Source of the DNA: Nocardioidaceae bacterium
GTDB lineage: Bacteria; Actinomycetota; Actinomycetes; Propionibacteriales; Nocardioidaceae
Direction: 5' to 3'
Length of the DNA: 64,000 nt
NCBI GenBank assembly: GCA_018672315.1
Contig: CP076053.1
Location: 3,273,827 to 3,337,826, forward strand
The translations under genes and the position numbers were made by a program. The notes under the pieces are model-generated. The model saw only the letters and a program-made list of their open reading frames with translations. It had not been told where the DNA came from and did not search any database. Each line of letters opens with the position of its first letter. Within the stretch, counting starts at the first letter, position 1. Of this stretch, positions 1-10,781 are shown one piece after another.

Positions 1-2
1 GC

Positions 3-1403
3 TCGTTCATGGCCGGGTCCACGGCGCAGTTCACCAAGCGCATCGAGAGGCAGATGTACGCCGCGTCCGCCGAGATGGACTTCGAGCGGGCCGCGCGGCT
101 GCGCGACGACCTCGGGGCGCTGAACCGGGCTCTCGAGAAGCAGGCCGTGGTGCTCGGCGACGGCACCGACGCGGACGTCATCGCCATGGCCGAGGACCCC
201 CTCGAGGTCGCGATCCAGATCTTCTACGTCCGCGGCGGGCGCGTCCGAGGTCAACGGGGGTGGGTGGCCGACCGCGTCGAGGAGTCGGACTCCGCGCAGC
301 TGGTCGAGGACTTCCTGCTGCAGCTGTACGCCGACGACGCCGACGCCCTCCCGCGCGAGGTGCTGGTGCCGGCGCTGCCACCGGACCACGCCGAGCTCGA
401 GCAGCTCTTCGCCGAGCGCCGGGGGTCGCGGGTGGCGATCCGGGTGCCCCAGCGCGGCGACAAGAAGTCGCTGATGGAGAACGTGGCGAAGAACGCGAAG
501 CAGGCCCTGGTGCTCCACAAGACCAAGCGCGCCTCGGACCTCACCACCCGCAACCTCGCCCTGGAGGAGATCGCCGAGGCGCTGGACCTGCCCGGCGCAC
601 CGTTGCGCGTCGAGTGCATCGACATCTCCAACCTGCAGGGCACCGAGGTCGTCGGCTCCCTGGTGGTCTTCGAGGACGGCCTGCCGCGCAAGGGCGAGTA
701 CCGCAAGTTCGTCGTCCGCGGCGTCGACGGGCAGAACGACGTCGCGTCCGTGCACGAGGTCGTCACCCGGCGCTTCCGCCGCCTCCTCGACGAGCGGGCC
801 GAGCTCGGCGAGGTGGACGGTCCTCCGTCCGTATCGGAGGACGGCGGACCGATGCTGGTCGACCCGGAGACCGGGCGACCCCGCAAGTTCTCGTACGCCC
901 CCGGGCTGCTCGTGGTCGACGGCGGACCGCCGCAGGTCGCTGCGGCACAGCGTGCCCTCGACGAGCTCGGTATCGACGACGTGCCCGTCTGCGGACTCGC
1001 GAAGCGCCTGGAGGAGGTCTGGCTGCCCGCCGAGGAGGACCCGGTGATCCTCCCGCGCTCCAGCGAGGGTCTGTACCTGCTGCAGCGCATCCGCGACGAG
1101 GCCCACCGCTTCGCCATCACCCACCATCGATCGCGTCGCTCCAAGACGATGGTGGAGTCCGCGCTCGACGACGTCCCGGGGCTCGGCGAGGTGCGGCGCA
1201 AGACGCTGCTCAAGCACTTCGGGTCGCTCAGGAAGCTGCGGGCCGCGACACCCGAGCAGATCGCCGAGGTGCCGGGCATCGGTCCCCGCACCGCCGAGGC
1301 GATCGCCTCGGCGGTCAGCGTGGGCAAGGATGCACCTGCAGCCGAGGGGACGCAGCCCGGCCTGCGGGTGAACACCGCGACCGGCGAGATCGAGGAGGAC
1401 TGA
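3..1403 (+). CDS. uvrC: UvrABC excinuclease subunit C (5' partial)
   Basis: C-terminal two thirds of UvrC, which makes both incisions around a DNA lesion during nucleotide excision repair. The frame is open to the window edge, so the N-terminal GIY-YIG nuclease lies outside; the ATG at 9 is internal. The visible part begins with the UVR (UvrB-binding) segment, with the motif [12 protein letters not shown]. It continues with the RNase H-like endonuclease domain, containing [11 protein letters not shown] and the [14 protein letters not shown] stretch. The end is a tandem helix-hairpin-helix region ([18 protein letters not shown] and [13 protein letters not shown]). The TGA overlaps the next ATG (TGATG), so uvrC and rapZ are probably translationally coupled. 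Identification is secure. Confidence 0.96.
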   Translation, partial: SFMAGSTAQFTKRIERQMYAASAEMDFERAARLRDDLGALNRALEKQAVVLGDGTDADVIAMAEDPLEVAIQIFYVRGGRVRGQRGWVADRVEESDSAQLVEDFLLQLYADDADALPREVLVPALPPDHAELEQLFAERRGSRVAIRVPQRGDKKSLMENVAKNAKQALVLHKTKRASDLTTRNLALEEIAEALDLPGAPLRVECIDISNLQGTEVVGSLVVFEDGLPRKGEYRKFVVRGVDGQNDVASVHEVVTRRFRRLLDERAELGEVDGPPSVSEDGGPMLVDPETGRPRKFSYAPGLLVVDGGPPQVAAAQRALDELGIDDVPVCGLAKRLEEVWLPAEEDPVILPRSSEGLYLLQRIRDEAHRFAITHHRSRRSKTMVESALDDVPGLGEVRRKTLLKHFGSLRKLRAATPEQIAEVPGIGPRTAEAIASAVSVGKDAPAAEGTQPGLRVNTATGEIEED

Positions 1404-2329
1404 TGGCCGAGGACGACGACGCGTCCGACCCGACCCTGTGCCGTCCGGGCACCGGTCCGGCCCCGGCGGGGGACCCGGGCAGCCTCGTGGTGGTCACAGG
1501 CATGACCGGCGCCGGGCGGAGCACCGCGGCGAAGGCGCTGGAGGACCTCGGCTACTACGTGGTCGACAACCTCCCGAGCGAGCTCGTCGGAGCGGTCGTG
1601 TCCCTGGTCGACAAGTCCTCGGGTCCCACGCTCCCGGTCGGGGTCGTGCTCGACGTGCGATCGGGTGTGTTCTTCGAGTCCCACCTCGACGAGCTGGCGC
1701 AGGACGTGTCGGGACGCGACACGACGCTGGTCTTCCTCGACGCGGACACCGACGTGCTCGTCCGACGTCAGGAGGCCGCCCGCCGGCCGCACCCGATGCA
1801 GGGACGAGGCAGGCTGCTCGACGGCATCGAGGCCGAGCGCAACCTGCTGGCGAGCGTGCGGGGCGTCGCGGACGTCGTGGTAGACACCTCCTCGATCAAC
1901 GTGCACCAGCTGGCGAGCAAGATGGCGGACCTCTTCGGCAGCGACCGTGCGACACGGCTGCGGATCACGGTGGTCTCGTTCGGCTTCAAGTACGGCATCC
2001 CGGTCGACGCCGACCTCGTCGCCGACATGCGCTTCCTGCCCAACCCGTACTGGGTGCCCGCGCTGAGGCCGTTCAACGGCCGAAGCGAGGCAGTCAGCGA
2101 GTACGTCCTCGAACGCCCGGAGGCGCAGACGTTCCTCGACCAGTACGTCGAGGTCGTCCGCACGGTCGGACGGGGCTACCTGCGGGAGAACAAGCGGTAC
2201 ATGACCCTGGCCGTCGGGTGTACCGGCGGCAAGCACCGCAGCGTCGCGATGGCCGAGGAGATGGCGTTGCGACTGCGCGGCACCGGCATGGACGCCGTCG
2301 CGGTGCACCGGGACCTCGGCCGTGAGTGA
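1403..2329 (+). CDS. rapZ: RapZ/YvcJ family nucleotide-binding protein
   Basis: 308-residue P-loop protein of the RapZ (YvcJ) family. In E. coli RapZ is an RNA-binding adaptor for the small RNA GlmZ; in actinobacteria the role is not settled. Seen here: a Walker A-like motif GMTGAGRST near residue 33, the phrase GYYVVDNLPSELV typical of the family, and the C-terminal signature GCTGGKHRSV. The start ATG at 1403 overlaps the uvrC stop. About 25 N-terminal residues before the P-loop are acidic and probably disordered. The gene is followed by yvcK and whiA, the standard actinobacterial order. The 3' end overlaps yvcK by 8 nt. Confidence 0.93.
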   Translation: MAEDDDASDPTLCRPGTGPAPAGDPGSLVVVTGMTGAGRSTAAKALEDLGYYVVDNLPSELVGAVVSLVDKSSGPTLPVGVVLDVRSGVFFESHLDELAQDVSGRDTTLVFLDADTDVLVRRQEAARRPHPMQGRGRLLDGIEAERNLLASVRGVADVVVDTSSINVHQLASKMADLFGSDRATRLRITVVSFGFKYGIPVDADLVADMRFLPNPYWVPALRPFNGRSEAVSEYVLERPEAQTFLDQYVEVVRTVGRGYLRENKRYMTLAVGCTGGKHRSVAMAEEMALRLRGTGMDAVAVHRDLGRE

Positions 2330-3320
2330 GAGCCCGGGCGCGGGGCCCGCGCCGGCCCGCTGGTCCGGCGACGGACTCCTCCCGCGCAGGGTGGTGGCCT
2401 TCGGCGGCGGCCACGGTCTGGCGGCCTCGCTGTCGGCGCTGCGTCGCGTGGTCGACGACCTCACCGCGGTCGTCACCGTCGCCGACAACGGCGGCTCCTC
2501 GGGCCGGCTCCGCGGTGAGTACGACGTGCTGCCGCCGGGCGACCTGCGCATGGCGCTGTCCGCGCTGTGCGGCGACGACGAGTGGGGCAGCACCTGGGCG
2601 CGGTTGATGCAGCACCGGTTCCCCGGCGAGGGTCCGATGGGCGGGCACGCCGTCGGCAACCTGCTCATGGTGGGCCTGTGGGACCTGATGGGGGACCGCG
2701 TGCTCGGGCTGGAGTGGGTGGCCCGGCTGCTGGGCGTCGAGGGACGTGTCCTGCCGATGTCGTTGGAACCCCTCGACATCACCGCGCGAGTCCGCGGGGA
2801 GCACCCCGGCGCACCGGAGGCGGTCACGACCGTCCGGGGTCAGGAGCAGGTCGCCCTGACGCCCGGGGAGGTCGTGTCGATAGCCCTGCACCCCGACGAC
2901 CCGCCCGCCTGCCCCCAGGCCGTCGAGTCCGTGGGGGCGGCCGACTGGCTCGTGCTGGGTCCCGGGTCCTGGTACTCCTCGGTGATCCCCCACCTGCTGG
3001 TCCCCGACCTCAGATCCGCCCTGGTGGAGGCCGACGCCCGTCGCCTGGTGGTGATGAACCTGACGCCGCAGTCGGGTGAGACCGACGGCTACTCGGCCGC
3101 CGATCATCTCTGCGCGCTGCTCGACCATGCTCCTGACCTGCGACTCGACGTCGTGCTCGCGGACCCCAGCAGCGTCGGCCGCGACCGCGGGCTCGACGCC
3201 ATGGTCGAGCGGCTGGGCGCGGAGCTGGTGGTGAGGGACGTCAGGCACGACGACGGCGCCGCCGCGCACGACCCCGTGAAGCTCGCCCGTGCCTTCACGG
3301 AGATCTTGGGAGGGTCGTAG
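2322..3320 (+). CDS. yvcK: YvcK/CuvA family gluconeogenesis factor (CofD-like fold)
   Basis: 332 residues, the usual family length. YvcK proteins share the fold of 2-phospho-L-lactate transferase (CofD), bind UDP-sugars, and are needed for cell shape and growth on gluconeogenic carbon sources in Bacillus and Mycobacterium (CuvA). Seen here: [18 protein letters not shown] near residue 25, [13 protein letters not shown], and [12 protein letters not shown]. The start is a GTG inside the last codons of rapZ, giving an 8-nt overlap and likely coupled translation. The TAG stop shares bases with a possible -10 (TAGTCT) for whiA. Confidence 0.93.
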   Translation: MSESPGAGPAPARWSGDGLLPRRVVAFGGGHGLAASLSALRRVVDDLTAVVTVADNGGSSGRLRGEYDVLPPGDLRMALSALCGDDEWGSTWARLMQHRFPGEGPMGGHAVGNLLMVGLWDLMGDRVLGLEWVARLLGVEGRVLPMSLEPLDITARVRGEHPGAPEAVTTVRGQEQVALTPGEVVSIALHPDDPPACPQAVESVGAADWLVLGPGSWYSSVIPHLLVPDLRSALVEADARRLVVMNLTPQSGETDGYSAADHLCALLDHAPDLRLDVVLADPSSVGRDRGLDAMVERLGAELVVRDVRHDDGAAAHDPVKLARAFTEILGGS

Positions 3321-3323
3321 TCT
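3318..3323 (+). promoter_or_regulatory. possible -10 box for whiA
   Basis: TAGTCT fits the actinobacterial TAnnnT pattern and would start transcription near 3330, leaving a leader of about 75 nt before whiA. No good -35 is visible. It coincides with the yvcK stop codon. Weak on its own. Confidence 0.3.
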
Positions 3324-3403
3324 GTGCGGCGTCCCTCCCACAGGACGGGATCCTTCCTCTCACCGACGACCGGTCTGCACCGAGACCACCGGAGGCTCGC
3401 ATC

Positions 3404-4390
3404 ATGGCGATGACCGCTCAGGTCAAGGCCGAGCTGGCAGCTGTCCCTGTCAGCAGGACGTGCTGCCGCAAGGCAGAGGTGACGGCCATGCTCCGCTTCG
3501 CCGGCGGTCTGCACATCGTGTCCGGGCGCGTGGTCGTCGAGGCCGAGCTGGACACGGGCGCCGCTGCCCGGCGTCTGCGTCGGGAGATCGCGGAGGTGTA
3601 CGGCCACGTCGCCGACCTCGGCATGGTCTCCGGCAACGGCATCCGTCGAGGGTCTCGTTACGTCGTACGCGTCGTCCGCGACGGCGAGGCCCTCGCCCGC
3701 CAGACGGGTCTGCTCGACCAGCGGGGCCGGCCGGTCCGGGGCCTGCCTCCGCACGTCGTCAACGGCTCCGTCTGCGACTCCGTCGCCGCGTGGCGCGGTG
3801 CGTTCCTCGCGCACGGGTCGCTGACCGAGCCCGGTCGTTCCTCCAGCCTCGAGGTGACCTGCCCCGGTCCGGAGGCAGGCCTGGCCCTCGTCGGTGCTGC
3901 CCGCCGCATCCAGATCGCGTCGAAGTCGCGCGAGGTTCGCGGCGTCGACCGCGTCGTGATCCGCGACGGCGACGCCATCGGCGCGATGCTGACGCGGCTC
4001 GGTGCCCACGAGGCGCTCATGGCGTGGGAGGAGCGGCGCATGCGGCGCGAGGTCCGGGCGACCGCGAACAGGCTCGCCAACTTCGACGACGCCAACCTGC
4101 GCCGTTCGGCCCGCGCGGCCGTCGCCGCGGGGGCTCGTGTGGAGCGTGCGCTGGACATCCTCGGTGACGAGGTGCCCGACCACCTGCGGCAGGCCGGCCG
4201 CCTCCGCCTGGAGCACAAGCAGGCCTCCCTCGAGGAGATGGGTCGCCTCCACGACCCGCAGCTCACCAAGGACGCGATCGCAGGCCGCATCCGACGGCTG
4301 CTCGCGATGGCGGACAAGCGCGCGACCGAGCTGGGGATCCCCGGCACGGAGTCCGCGCTCACCGAGGAGATGCTGGCCGACGAGGCCTGA
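3404..4390 (+). CDS. whiA: DNA-binding protein WhiA
   Basis: 328-residue WhiA, a sporulation and cell-division regulator in Streptomyces that acts with WhiB and is conserved even in non-sporulating actinobacteria. The N-terminal two thirds resemble a LAGLIDADG homing-endonuclease fold ([20 protein letters not shown] at the start; [12 protein letters not shown] later). The C-terminal part is the helix-turn-helix DNA-binding domain ([20 protein letters not shown]). The ATG at 3404 has a good Shine-Dalgarno, GGAGG at 3391-3395, 8 nt upstream. An 83-nt gap after yvcK may hold a promoter. Confidence 0.95.
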   Translation: MAMTAQVKAELAAVPVSRTCCRKAEVTAMLRFAGGLHIVSGRVVVEAELDTGAAARRLRREIAEVYGHVADLGMVSGNGIRRGSRYVVRVVRDGEALARQTGLLDQRGRPVRGLPPHVVNGSVCDSVAAWRGAFLAHGSLTEPGRSSSLEVTCPGPEAGLALVGAARRIQIASKSREVRGVDRVVIRDGDAIGAMLTRLGAHEALMAWEERRMRREVRATANRLANFDDANLRRSARAAVAAGARVERALDILGDEVPDHLRQAGRLRLEHKQASLEEMGRLHDPQLTKDAIAGRIRRLLAMADKRATELGIPGTESALTEEMLADEA

Positions 4391-4442
4391 CCGGCGGCCC
4401 GTGGCCGTTCAGCCCGGGGTGCCTCGTGCGGCCGTCGAGCGC

Positions 4443-5504
<1,062 letters not shown>

Positions 5505-5508
5505 GCCG

Positions 5509-6723
5509 GTGAGCCTCCAGCAGCTGTCCGAGGCCCTGGGCGGCCTGGCCGGCAAGCGGATCCTGGTCCGCTCCGACCTCAACGTGCCGCTCGACGGTGC
5601 CCGCATCACCGACGACGGCCGCGTCCGCGCGAGCGTGCCGACCATCCGGGAGCTCTCGGATGCCGGCGCCCGCGTGCTGGTCTGCGCGCACCTCGGCCGG
5701 CCGAAGGGCGAGCCGGACCCCGCGTACTCCCTGCGGCCGGTGGCGGCGCGGCTCGGGCAGCTGCTCGGACGGGACGTCGCGTTCGCCGACGACACGGTGG
5801 GTGCCTCGGCCTCCGAGGCGGCCCTGGCGATGGGGGACGGCGACGTGCTCGTGCTGGAGAACGTCCGGTTCGCGCCGGGCGAGACCAGCAAGGACGACGC
5901 CGAGCGCGGGGAGTTCGCCGACAAGCTCGCCGCCCTCGCCGACGGCTTCGTCTCCGACGGCTTCGGCGTCGTCCACCGCAAGCAGGCGAGCGTGTACGAC
6001 GTCGCGCGGCGACTGCCCTCGACGATGGGCGGGCTGGTCTCGACCGAGATCGAGGTCCTGCGGCGGCTGACCGAGGACCCTGAGCGGCCCTACGTCGTCG
6101 TCCTCGGCGGGTCGAAGGTCTCCGACAAGCTCGGGGTCATCGACAACCTGCTGGGCAAGGCCGACACGCTGCTCATCGGCGGCGGCATGGTCTTCACGTT
6201 CCTGAAGGCCCAGGGGCACGAGGTCGGCTCGAGCCTGCTGGAGTCCGACCAGGTCGAGACGTGCCGGGACTACCTGCGGCGTGCGGAGGAGACCGGGGTC
6301 GACATCGTGCTGCCCACCGACGTCGTCGTGGGCACCTCGTTCCCCTCCGGTGACGGCCCCCACGAGCACGAGACGGTGCCGGCCGACGCCATCGGAGCCG
6401 ACCAGATCGGTCTGGACATCGGCCCCGACTCCGGGGAGGCGTTCGCCGCGCGCATCCGCGAGGCGGCGACGGTGTTCTGGAACGGACCCATGGGTGTCTT
6501 CGAGGTCGAGGAGTTCGCCGGTGGCACCCGGGCGGTCGCGGCGGCGCTGACCGAGGTCGAGGGTCTGTCGGTCGTCGGCGGCGGTGACTCGGCGGCGGCG
6601 GTCCGTACGCTCGGCTTCGACGACGACGCCTTCGGCCACATCTCCACGGGCGGCGGCGCGAGCCTCGAGCTGCTCGAGGGCAAGGACCTTCCCGGGATCG
6701 ACGTGCTGGAGGACGACCAGTGA
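5509..6723 (+). CDS. pgk: Phosphoglycerate kinase
   Basis: 404 residues. Transfers phosphate from 1,3-bisphosphoglycerate to ADP, the first ATP-yielding step of lower glycolysis. Seen here: the N-terminal substrate-binding segment [12 protein letters not shown], the [11 protein letters not shown] motif, the hinge and nucleotide-binding region ([16 protein letters not shown]), and the C-terminal [13 protein letters not shown]. The GTG start is 4 nt after the gap stop, without a strong Shine-Dalgarno of its own, so coupling is likely. The stop overlaps the tpiA start (GTGA). Confidence 0.97.
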   Translation: MSLQQLSEALGGLAGKRILVRSDLNVPLDGARITDDGRVRASVPTIRELSDAGARVLVCAHLGRPKGEPDPAYSLRPVAARLGQLLGRDVAFADDTVGASASEAALAMGDGDVLVLENVRFAPGETSKDDAERGEFADKLAALADGFVSDGFGVVHRKQASVYDVARRLPSTMGGLVSTEIEVLRRLTEDPERPYVVVLGGSKVSDKLGVIDNLLGKADTLLIGGGMVFTFLKAQGHEVGSSLLESDQVETCRDYLRRAEETGVDIVLPTDVVVGTSFPSGDGPHEHETVPADAIGADQIGLDIGPDSGEAFAARIREAATVFWNGPMGVFEVEEFAGGTRAVAAALTEVEGLSVVGGGDSAAAVRTLGFDDDAFGHISTGGGASLELLEGKDLPGIDVLEDDQ

Positions 6724-7529
6724 GCACCAGGAGCGTGGCCACGGGCCGCACCCCGTTGATGGCGGGCAACTGGAAGATGAACCTGAACCACGCCGAGGCC
6801 GTGCACCTGGTGCAGAAGCTGGCCTTCACCTTGGCGGACAAGAAGTTCGACCACGGCACGGTCGACGTGGCCGTGATCCCTCCCTTCACCGACATCCGCA
6901 GCGTGCAGACGCTCGTCGACGGTGACGGTCTGACGATCGCGTACGGCGCGCAGGACGTCTCGGCGCACGACGCGGGGGCGTACACGGGCGAGGTCTCTGC
7001 CTCGATGCTGGCCAAGCTCGGCTGCTCCTACGTCGTCGTCGGGCACTCCGAACGCCGCGACAACCATGCCGAGGACGACGCGCTGGTCGCGGCCAAGGCC
7101 CGCAAGGCCCTCGACGCGCACATGACACCGATCGTGTGCGTCGGTGAGGGGCTGGAGGTGCGTCAGGCCGGTGAGCAGGTGCCCCACGTGCTCGCGCAGG
7201 TGCGCGGTTCGCTCGAGGGCTTCTCCGCCGACGAGGTCGCCGGGATGGTCGTCGCGTACGAGCCCGTCTGGGCGATCGGCACGGGCGAGACCGCGACGCC
7301 GGCGGACGCCCAGGAGGTCTGCGGTGCGATCCGCGCCGACGTGGCGGAGCGTCTGGGCGACGAGGCGGCGCAGGGGCTGCGCGTCCTCTACGGCGGGTCG
7401 GTCAAGCCCGCCAACGTCGCCGGCATCATGGCCGAGACCGACGTCGACGGTGCACTGGTCGGCGGTGCCAGCCTCGACGCCGAGGACTTCGCGGGCATCT
7501 GCCGCTTCCGCGACATGCCCGTGCTCTAG
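6720..7529 (+). CDS. tpiA: Triose-phosphate isomerase
   Basis: 269 residues. Interconverts dihydroxyacetone phosphate and glyceraldehyde 3-phosphate. Seen here: GNWKMN with the active-site Asn and Lys, [10 protein letters not shown] with the electrophilic His, [11 protein letters not shown] with the catalytic Glu and loop 6, and GGSVKPANV for phosphate binding. The GTG start overlaps the pgk stop by 4 nt. Last gene of the glycolytic operon; secG follows after 54 nt with its own promoter-like sequence. Confidence 0.97.
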   Translation: MSTRSVATGRTPLMAGNWKMNLNHAEAVHLVQKLAFTLADKKFDHGTVDVAVIPPFTDIRSVQTLVDGDGLTIAYGAQDVSAHDAGAYTGEVSASMLAKLGCSYVVVGHSERRDNHAEDDALVAAKARKALDAHMTPIVCVGEGLEVRQAGEQVPHVLAQVRGSLEGFSADEVAGMVVAYEPVWAIGTGETATPADAQEVCGAIRADVAERLGDEAAQGLRVLYGGSVKPANVAGIMAETDVDGALVGGASLDAEDFAGICRFRDMPVL

Positions 7530-7569
7530 CTCGAGCGGGGCGCACGTGGGTCCGGGGCCCGGGGTCGCG

Positions 7570-7575
7570 TAGGAT
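7570..7575 (+). promoter_or_regulatory. -10 box, near-leaderless promoter of secG
   Basis: TAGGAT ends 8 nt before the GTG start of secG, so the transcript would begin at or within a base or two of the start codon. Confidence 0.5.
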
Positions 7576-7583
7576 CAGGCACC

Positions 7584-7811
7584 GTGCGTATCGCCTTGAC
7601 CGTCCTCCTCTTCGCCACCAGCCTCCTCATGATCCTCCTCGTGCTGCTGCACAAGGGGCGTGGCGGCGGCTTGTCCGACATGTTCGGCGGCGGCGTCTCG
7701 GGCGGTCTGGGCGGCTCCTCGGTCGCCGAGCGCAACCTCGACCGTCTCACCGTCATGACCGGCGTCGTGTGGGGCGCCTGCGTCATCGGCATCGGCCTCC
7801 TCAACAAGTAG
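7584..7811 (+). CDS. secG: Preprotein translocase subunit SecG
   Basis: 75-residue inner-membrane component of the SecYEG channel. It has two hydrophobic segments (about residues 3-22 and 53-72) flanking a glycine-rich cytoplasmic loop with the family hallmark LLHKGRGGGLSDMFGG. Length and topology match SecG. It lies directly after tpiA, the usual place in Gram-positive bacteria. GTG start with the promoter -10 only 8 nt upstream and no Shine-Dalgarno, suggesting a leaderless or nearly leaderless mRNA. Confidence 0.94.
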   Translation: MRIALTVLLFATSLLMILLVLLHKGRGGGLSDMFGGGVSGGLGGSSVAERNLDRLTVMTGVVWGACVIGIGLLNK

Positions 7812-7832
7812 GCAACACACGCGGGCCCGCGG

Positions 7833-7861
7833 TTCACCCGGGGACCGACACCGACTAGCGT
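7833..7861 (+). promoter_or_regulatory. promoter of rbpA
   Basis: TTCACC at 7833-7838 and TAGCGT at 7856-7861 are separated by exactly 17 bp, a sigma-A-type arrangement. The transcript would start near 7868 and carry a leader of about 60 nt. I see no SigR-type motif. Confidence 0.5.
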
Positions 7862-7930
7862 GCTCCTGCGGCGCCCCGCACGACGGCCGCTGCGAGGCAA
7901 CACGTCCCACGGCACACGAGGAGCTCGACG

Positions 7931-8290
7931 GTGGCAGGTGCAGGAAACGCGATCAGGGGCAGCCGAGTCGGCGCCGGACCGATGGGCGAGGCGGAGCGAG
8001 GCCACGCCGCTCCTCGGCAGGAGGTCGAGTTCTTCTGCGCCAACGGTCACGTCACCGCGCTCGCCTTCGCGCACGACGCAGCCGTGCCGGAGTCGTGGGA
8101 CTGCCCGCGCTGCGGGCTGCCGACAAGCACCGACGCGGACAACCCGCCGCCGGCTCCCAGGATCGAGCCTTACAAGACCCATCTGGCGTACGTGAAGGAG
8201 CGCCGATCGGACGGCGAGGCGAAGGTCATCCTGGAGGAGGCCGTGAAGACGCTGCGCAGCAAGCGCAAGAGCGGCGAGATCATCTTCTGA
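7931..8290 (+). CDS. rbpA: RNA polymerase-binding protein RbpA
   Basis: 119-residue actinobacterial transcription factor. RbpA binds the principal sigma factor and RNA polymerase and stabilises open complexes. Seen here: a zinc-ribbon core with FCANGH and CPRCG, the basic linker, and the C-terminal sigma-interacting helix region (PYKTHLAYVKERRSDGEA). Start chosen at GTG 7931, preceded by GAGGAGC with good spacing. An N-terminal extension of about 30 residues precedes the zinc core, as in Streptomyces and Mycobacterium homologues. Convergent with pgl across a strong terminator. Confidence 0.93.
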   Translation: MAGAGNAIRGSRVGAGPMGEAERGHAAPRQEVEFFCANGHVTALAFAHDAAVPESWDCPRCGLPTSTDADNPPPAPRIEPYKTHLAYVKERRSDGEAKVILEEAVKTLRSKRKSGEIIF

Positions 8291-8303
8291 CCAGACGCAG
8301 ACG

Positions 8304-8341
8304 ACGACGGGCCGGACACCGCGAGGTGTCCGGCCCGTCGT
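8304..8341. terminator. strong bidirectional hairpin terminator
   Basis: A perfect 17-bp stem (arms 8304-8320 and 8325-8341) with a 4-nt loop GCGA lies between convergent rbpA and pgl. There is no long U-tract on either side, as is common in high-GC actinobacteria. It can act in both directions. Confidence 0.85.
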
Positions 8342-8351
8342 GTGTGACGGG

Positions 8352-9146
8352 TCAACGGTGTCCGGCGGCTGCCTCGTCGAGCCACCAGACGGTCTCGCTC
8401 CGCCCCAGCACCCCCGCCGCCGGGGTCTGCCGCACCTGGTCCGACCCCAGGCCGGCGAGGCCGACCTGGTCCCGGCGGGCCCGAGCACAGGCGTCCGCTT
8501 TCTCCTCGCCGCTGACGAGGAACCAGACCGCGTCCGCGGCGTTGAGACGAGGGAACGTCAACGACACGCGCTCGGGTGGCGGCTTGGGGGAGTCGGTGAC
8601 CGACACCGTCGTGGCGTCGGTCTCGGTGAGGGCGGCGTGGCCGGGGAAGAGCGAGGCGCAGTGGCCGTCCGGACCCAGCCCGAGCATCACCAGGTCGAAC
8701 GTCTCCGGGCCGTGGGCGGCGAGCGTGGCCGCGTACGCCTCGGCGGCCGCCTCGACGTCGCGCACCTCACCGGTCGCACCGACCGTGTGCACGTGGTCCG
8801 GATCGATGTCGACGTGGTCGAGCAGGTCGGCGTACGTCTGGGCCGCGTTGCGCTCGTCGTGATCACGGGCGACGAACCGCTCGTCACCCCACCAGAGCCG
8901 GACGCGGCGCCAGTCCACGGCGGGCTCGTGCCCCGCGCCGCTGAGCCGCGCGACCTCGGTGTGGATGCGCCGCGCGATGCTGCCGCCGGTGAGCACCACC
9001 GAGGGGATGCGGTCCGGGGTCTGCAGCTCGGCGATGCGCGCGATCAGGGCCTCGGCGACCGCGGTCGCGAGGGTGTCGGCGTCGGCGCACACCTCGTCGG
9101 TGACTCCGGCGGGGCGTGCCCCCGGCCCGGTGGGCGTCGAGGTCAC
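8352..9146 (-). CDS. pgl: 6-phosphogluconolactonase
   Basis: 264 residues. Hydrolyses 6-phosphogluconolactone, the product of glucose-6-phosphate dehydrogenase. Seen here: VVLTGGSIARRIH near residue 50, the DWRRVRLWWGDERFV motif typical of Pgl/DevB, and MLGLGPDGHCASLFPGH. The GTG start is 3 nt after the pgi stop, so it is last in the tkt-tal-pgi-pgl operon. Oddly, its usual partners zwf and opcA are not present next to it. Confidence 0.93.
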   Translation of the reverse strand: MTSTPTGPGARPAGVTDEVCADADTLATAVAEALIARIAELQTPDRIPSVVLTGGSIARRIHTEVARLSGAGHEPAVDWRRVRLWWGDERFVARDHDERNAAQTYADLLDHVDIDPDHVHTVGATGEVRDVEAAAEAYAATLAAHGPETFDLVMLGLGPDGHCASLFPGHAALTETDATTVSVTDSPKPPPERVSLTFPRLNAADAVWFLVSGEEKADACARARRDQVGLAGLGSDQVRQTPAAGVLGRSETVWWLDEAAAGHR

Positions 9147-9149
9147 GGG

Positions 9150-10781
9150 TCAGCCCTCCGCCGCGGCGAGAAGTCGGTCGATGCCGCCTCTCTGGTCGCG
9201 CAGGTGGAGGCGGAGCACCGGCCGACCGTGGTCGTCGGCCAGCACGCCGGCGTCGCCGGCAGCCTGGGCGGCGACCAGTCGCCCGAAGCTGAAGTCCTGA
9301 CCCTCGACCTCGAGGTCGGCGGTGGGCTCACCCGTGATCTGCAGGTACACCCCCACGGCGGGACCGCCCTTGTGGAGCTGTCCGGTGGAGTGCAGGAAGC
9401 GGGGCCCCCAGCCGAACGTGACCGGACGACCCGTGCGCGTCGCCAACGAGGCACGGATGCGCTCGAGCTCTCCGAGCGCGTGCCGGTCGAGATAGGCCAT
9501 GACGGCGACGTAGCCGCGGGCGGGGTCGAGCTGCGCGAGGAGCGCGCGCAGCGCCTCCTCGAGGGTGTCGGTCGACTCTTCGGCGGCCCAGCCCCCGGGC
9601 GTCCGCAGCTCGATGTCACCGTCGACGGCGTCCGGCTCGGAGCCCGTCCCGTCACCCCCGTCCAGCATCGACCGCGCCGCTGCCTTGGCGGACTCGACGT
9701 CGGGCTGGTCGAAGGGATTGATGCCGATGACCCGCCCGGCGACGGCGACGGCGAACTCCCAGAGCACCATCTGCGCGCCCAGCGACGCGTCGATGCGAGC
9801 TGCCCAGCCCGACGCGGGGGAGGTGCCCGCCAGCACGTCGTCGGGCCCGGTGGCGACCAGCACCGAGTCGGTCGTGGACGGAACGAAGTTCGGTGCGGAC
9901 GCCGACTCGACGACGACGGGCAGGATTCCCTTGCCGTGCTTGCCCGTGGACTCGGCGACCAGCTGCTCGATCCAGTCGCCGATGCGCGCGAAGGACGCTC
10001 CGGCGTCCGCCAGCACGAGCTTGTCCACCCCACCGTTGGCGGCCAGTCCCAGCAGGCCGCCGAGCTGCACCGCGGGATTGTCGGCCGCGTCGAGTCGCAG
10101 CTGGTCGAGCACGGTACGACCCTCGTCGAGCAGGCCCTGGATGTCGGCTCCGGCCAGGCCGGACGGCACCAGCCCGAAGGCGGTCATGGCGGAGTAGCGT
10201 CCCCCGACCTCCGGGTCGGCGTGGAAGACCTCGTAGCCGGCCTCGGTGGCCTCCCGCTCCAGCGGTGAACCCGGATCGGTGACGACGACGACACGGTCGG
10301 CCGGGTCGATGCCCGCCTCACGGAAGGCCTGCTCGAAGGCACGCTTCTGCGAGGCGGTCTCCACGGTGCTGCCGGACTTGGAGGAGACCACCACCGCGGT
10401 GCTCGCGAGATCGGTCGAGACCGCCGCCCGCACCATGTCGGGCTCGGAGGAGTCCAGGGTCACCAGGTCGACGCCGTGGGCTGCGCAGATCACCTCGGGG
10501 GCGAGCGAGGAGCCGCCCATGCCGCACAGCACGATGCGGCGTACGCCCCGCTCGGTGAGCGTCTGTCGCAGCGCGGTGATGCGGGGCACCAGGTGCTGGG
10601 ACTGCTCGGGCAGGTCGACCCAGGACAACCGCTTGCCGGCCTCGTCCTCCGCGTCGGGCCCCCACAGGGTGGGGTCCTGGGCGGCGATGCCCGAGGCCAC
10701 CTGGTCGGCGACGAGCTGCTCGATCGTCGCGCCCAGCGCCTCCGGGACCGCGGCGTGGACGTGGACGCGGGTCCCGGTCAC
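9150..10781 (-). CDS. pgi: Glucose-6-phosphate isomerase
   Basis: 543 residues. Interconverts glucose 6-phosphate and fructose 6-phosphate, linking glycolysis to the pentose phosphate genes around it. Seen here: two SIS-type sugar-isomerase domains, with CGMGGSSLAPEV and SSKSGSTVETASQK in the first, and the GKHGKGILPVVV region later. The sequence resembles the actinobacterial form that is fused to transaldolase in some species; here it is a separate gene whose GTG overlaps the tal stop by 4 nt (GTGA). Confidence 0.93.
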   Translation of the reverse strand: MTGTRVHVHAAVPEALGATIEQLVADQVASGIAAQDPTLWGPDAEDEAGKRLSWVDLPEQSQHLVPRITALRQTLTERGVRRIVLCGMGGSSLAPEVICAAHGVDLVTLDSSEPDMVRAAVSTDLASTAVVVSSKSGSTVETASQKRAFEQAFREAGIDPADRVVVVTDPGSPLEREATEAGYEVFHADPEVGGRYSAMTAFGLVPSGLAGADIQGLLDEGRTVLDQLRLDAADNPAVQLGGLLGLAANGGVDKLVLADAGASFARIGDWIEQLVAESTGKHGKGILPVVVESASAPNFVPSTTDSVLVATGPDDVLAGTSPASGWAARIDASLGAQMVLWEFAVAVAGRVIGINPFDQPDVESAKAAARSMLDGGDGTGSEPDAVDGDIELRTPGGWAAEESTDTLEEALRALLAQLDPARGYVAVMAYLDRHALGELERIRASLATRTGRPVTFGWGPRFLHSTGQLHKGGPAVGVYLQITGEPTADLEVEGQDFSFGRLVAAQAAGDAGVLADDHGRPVLRLHLRDQRGGIDRLLAAAEG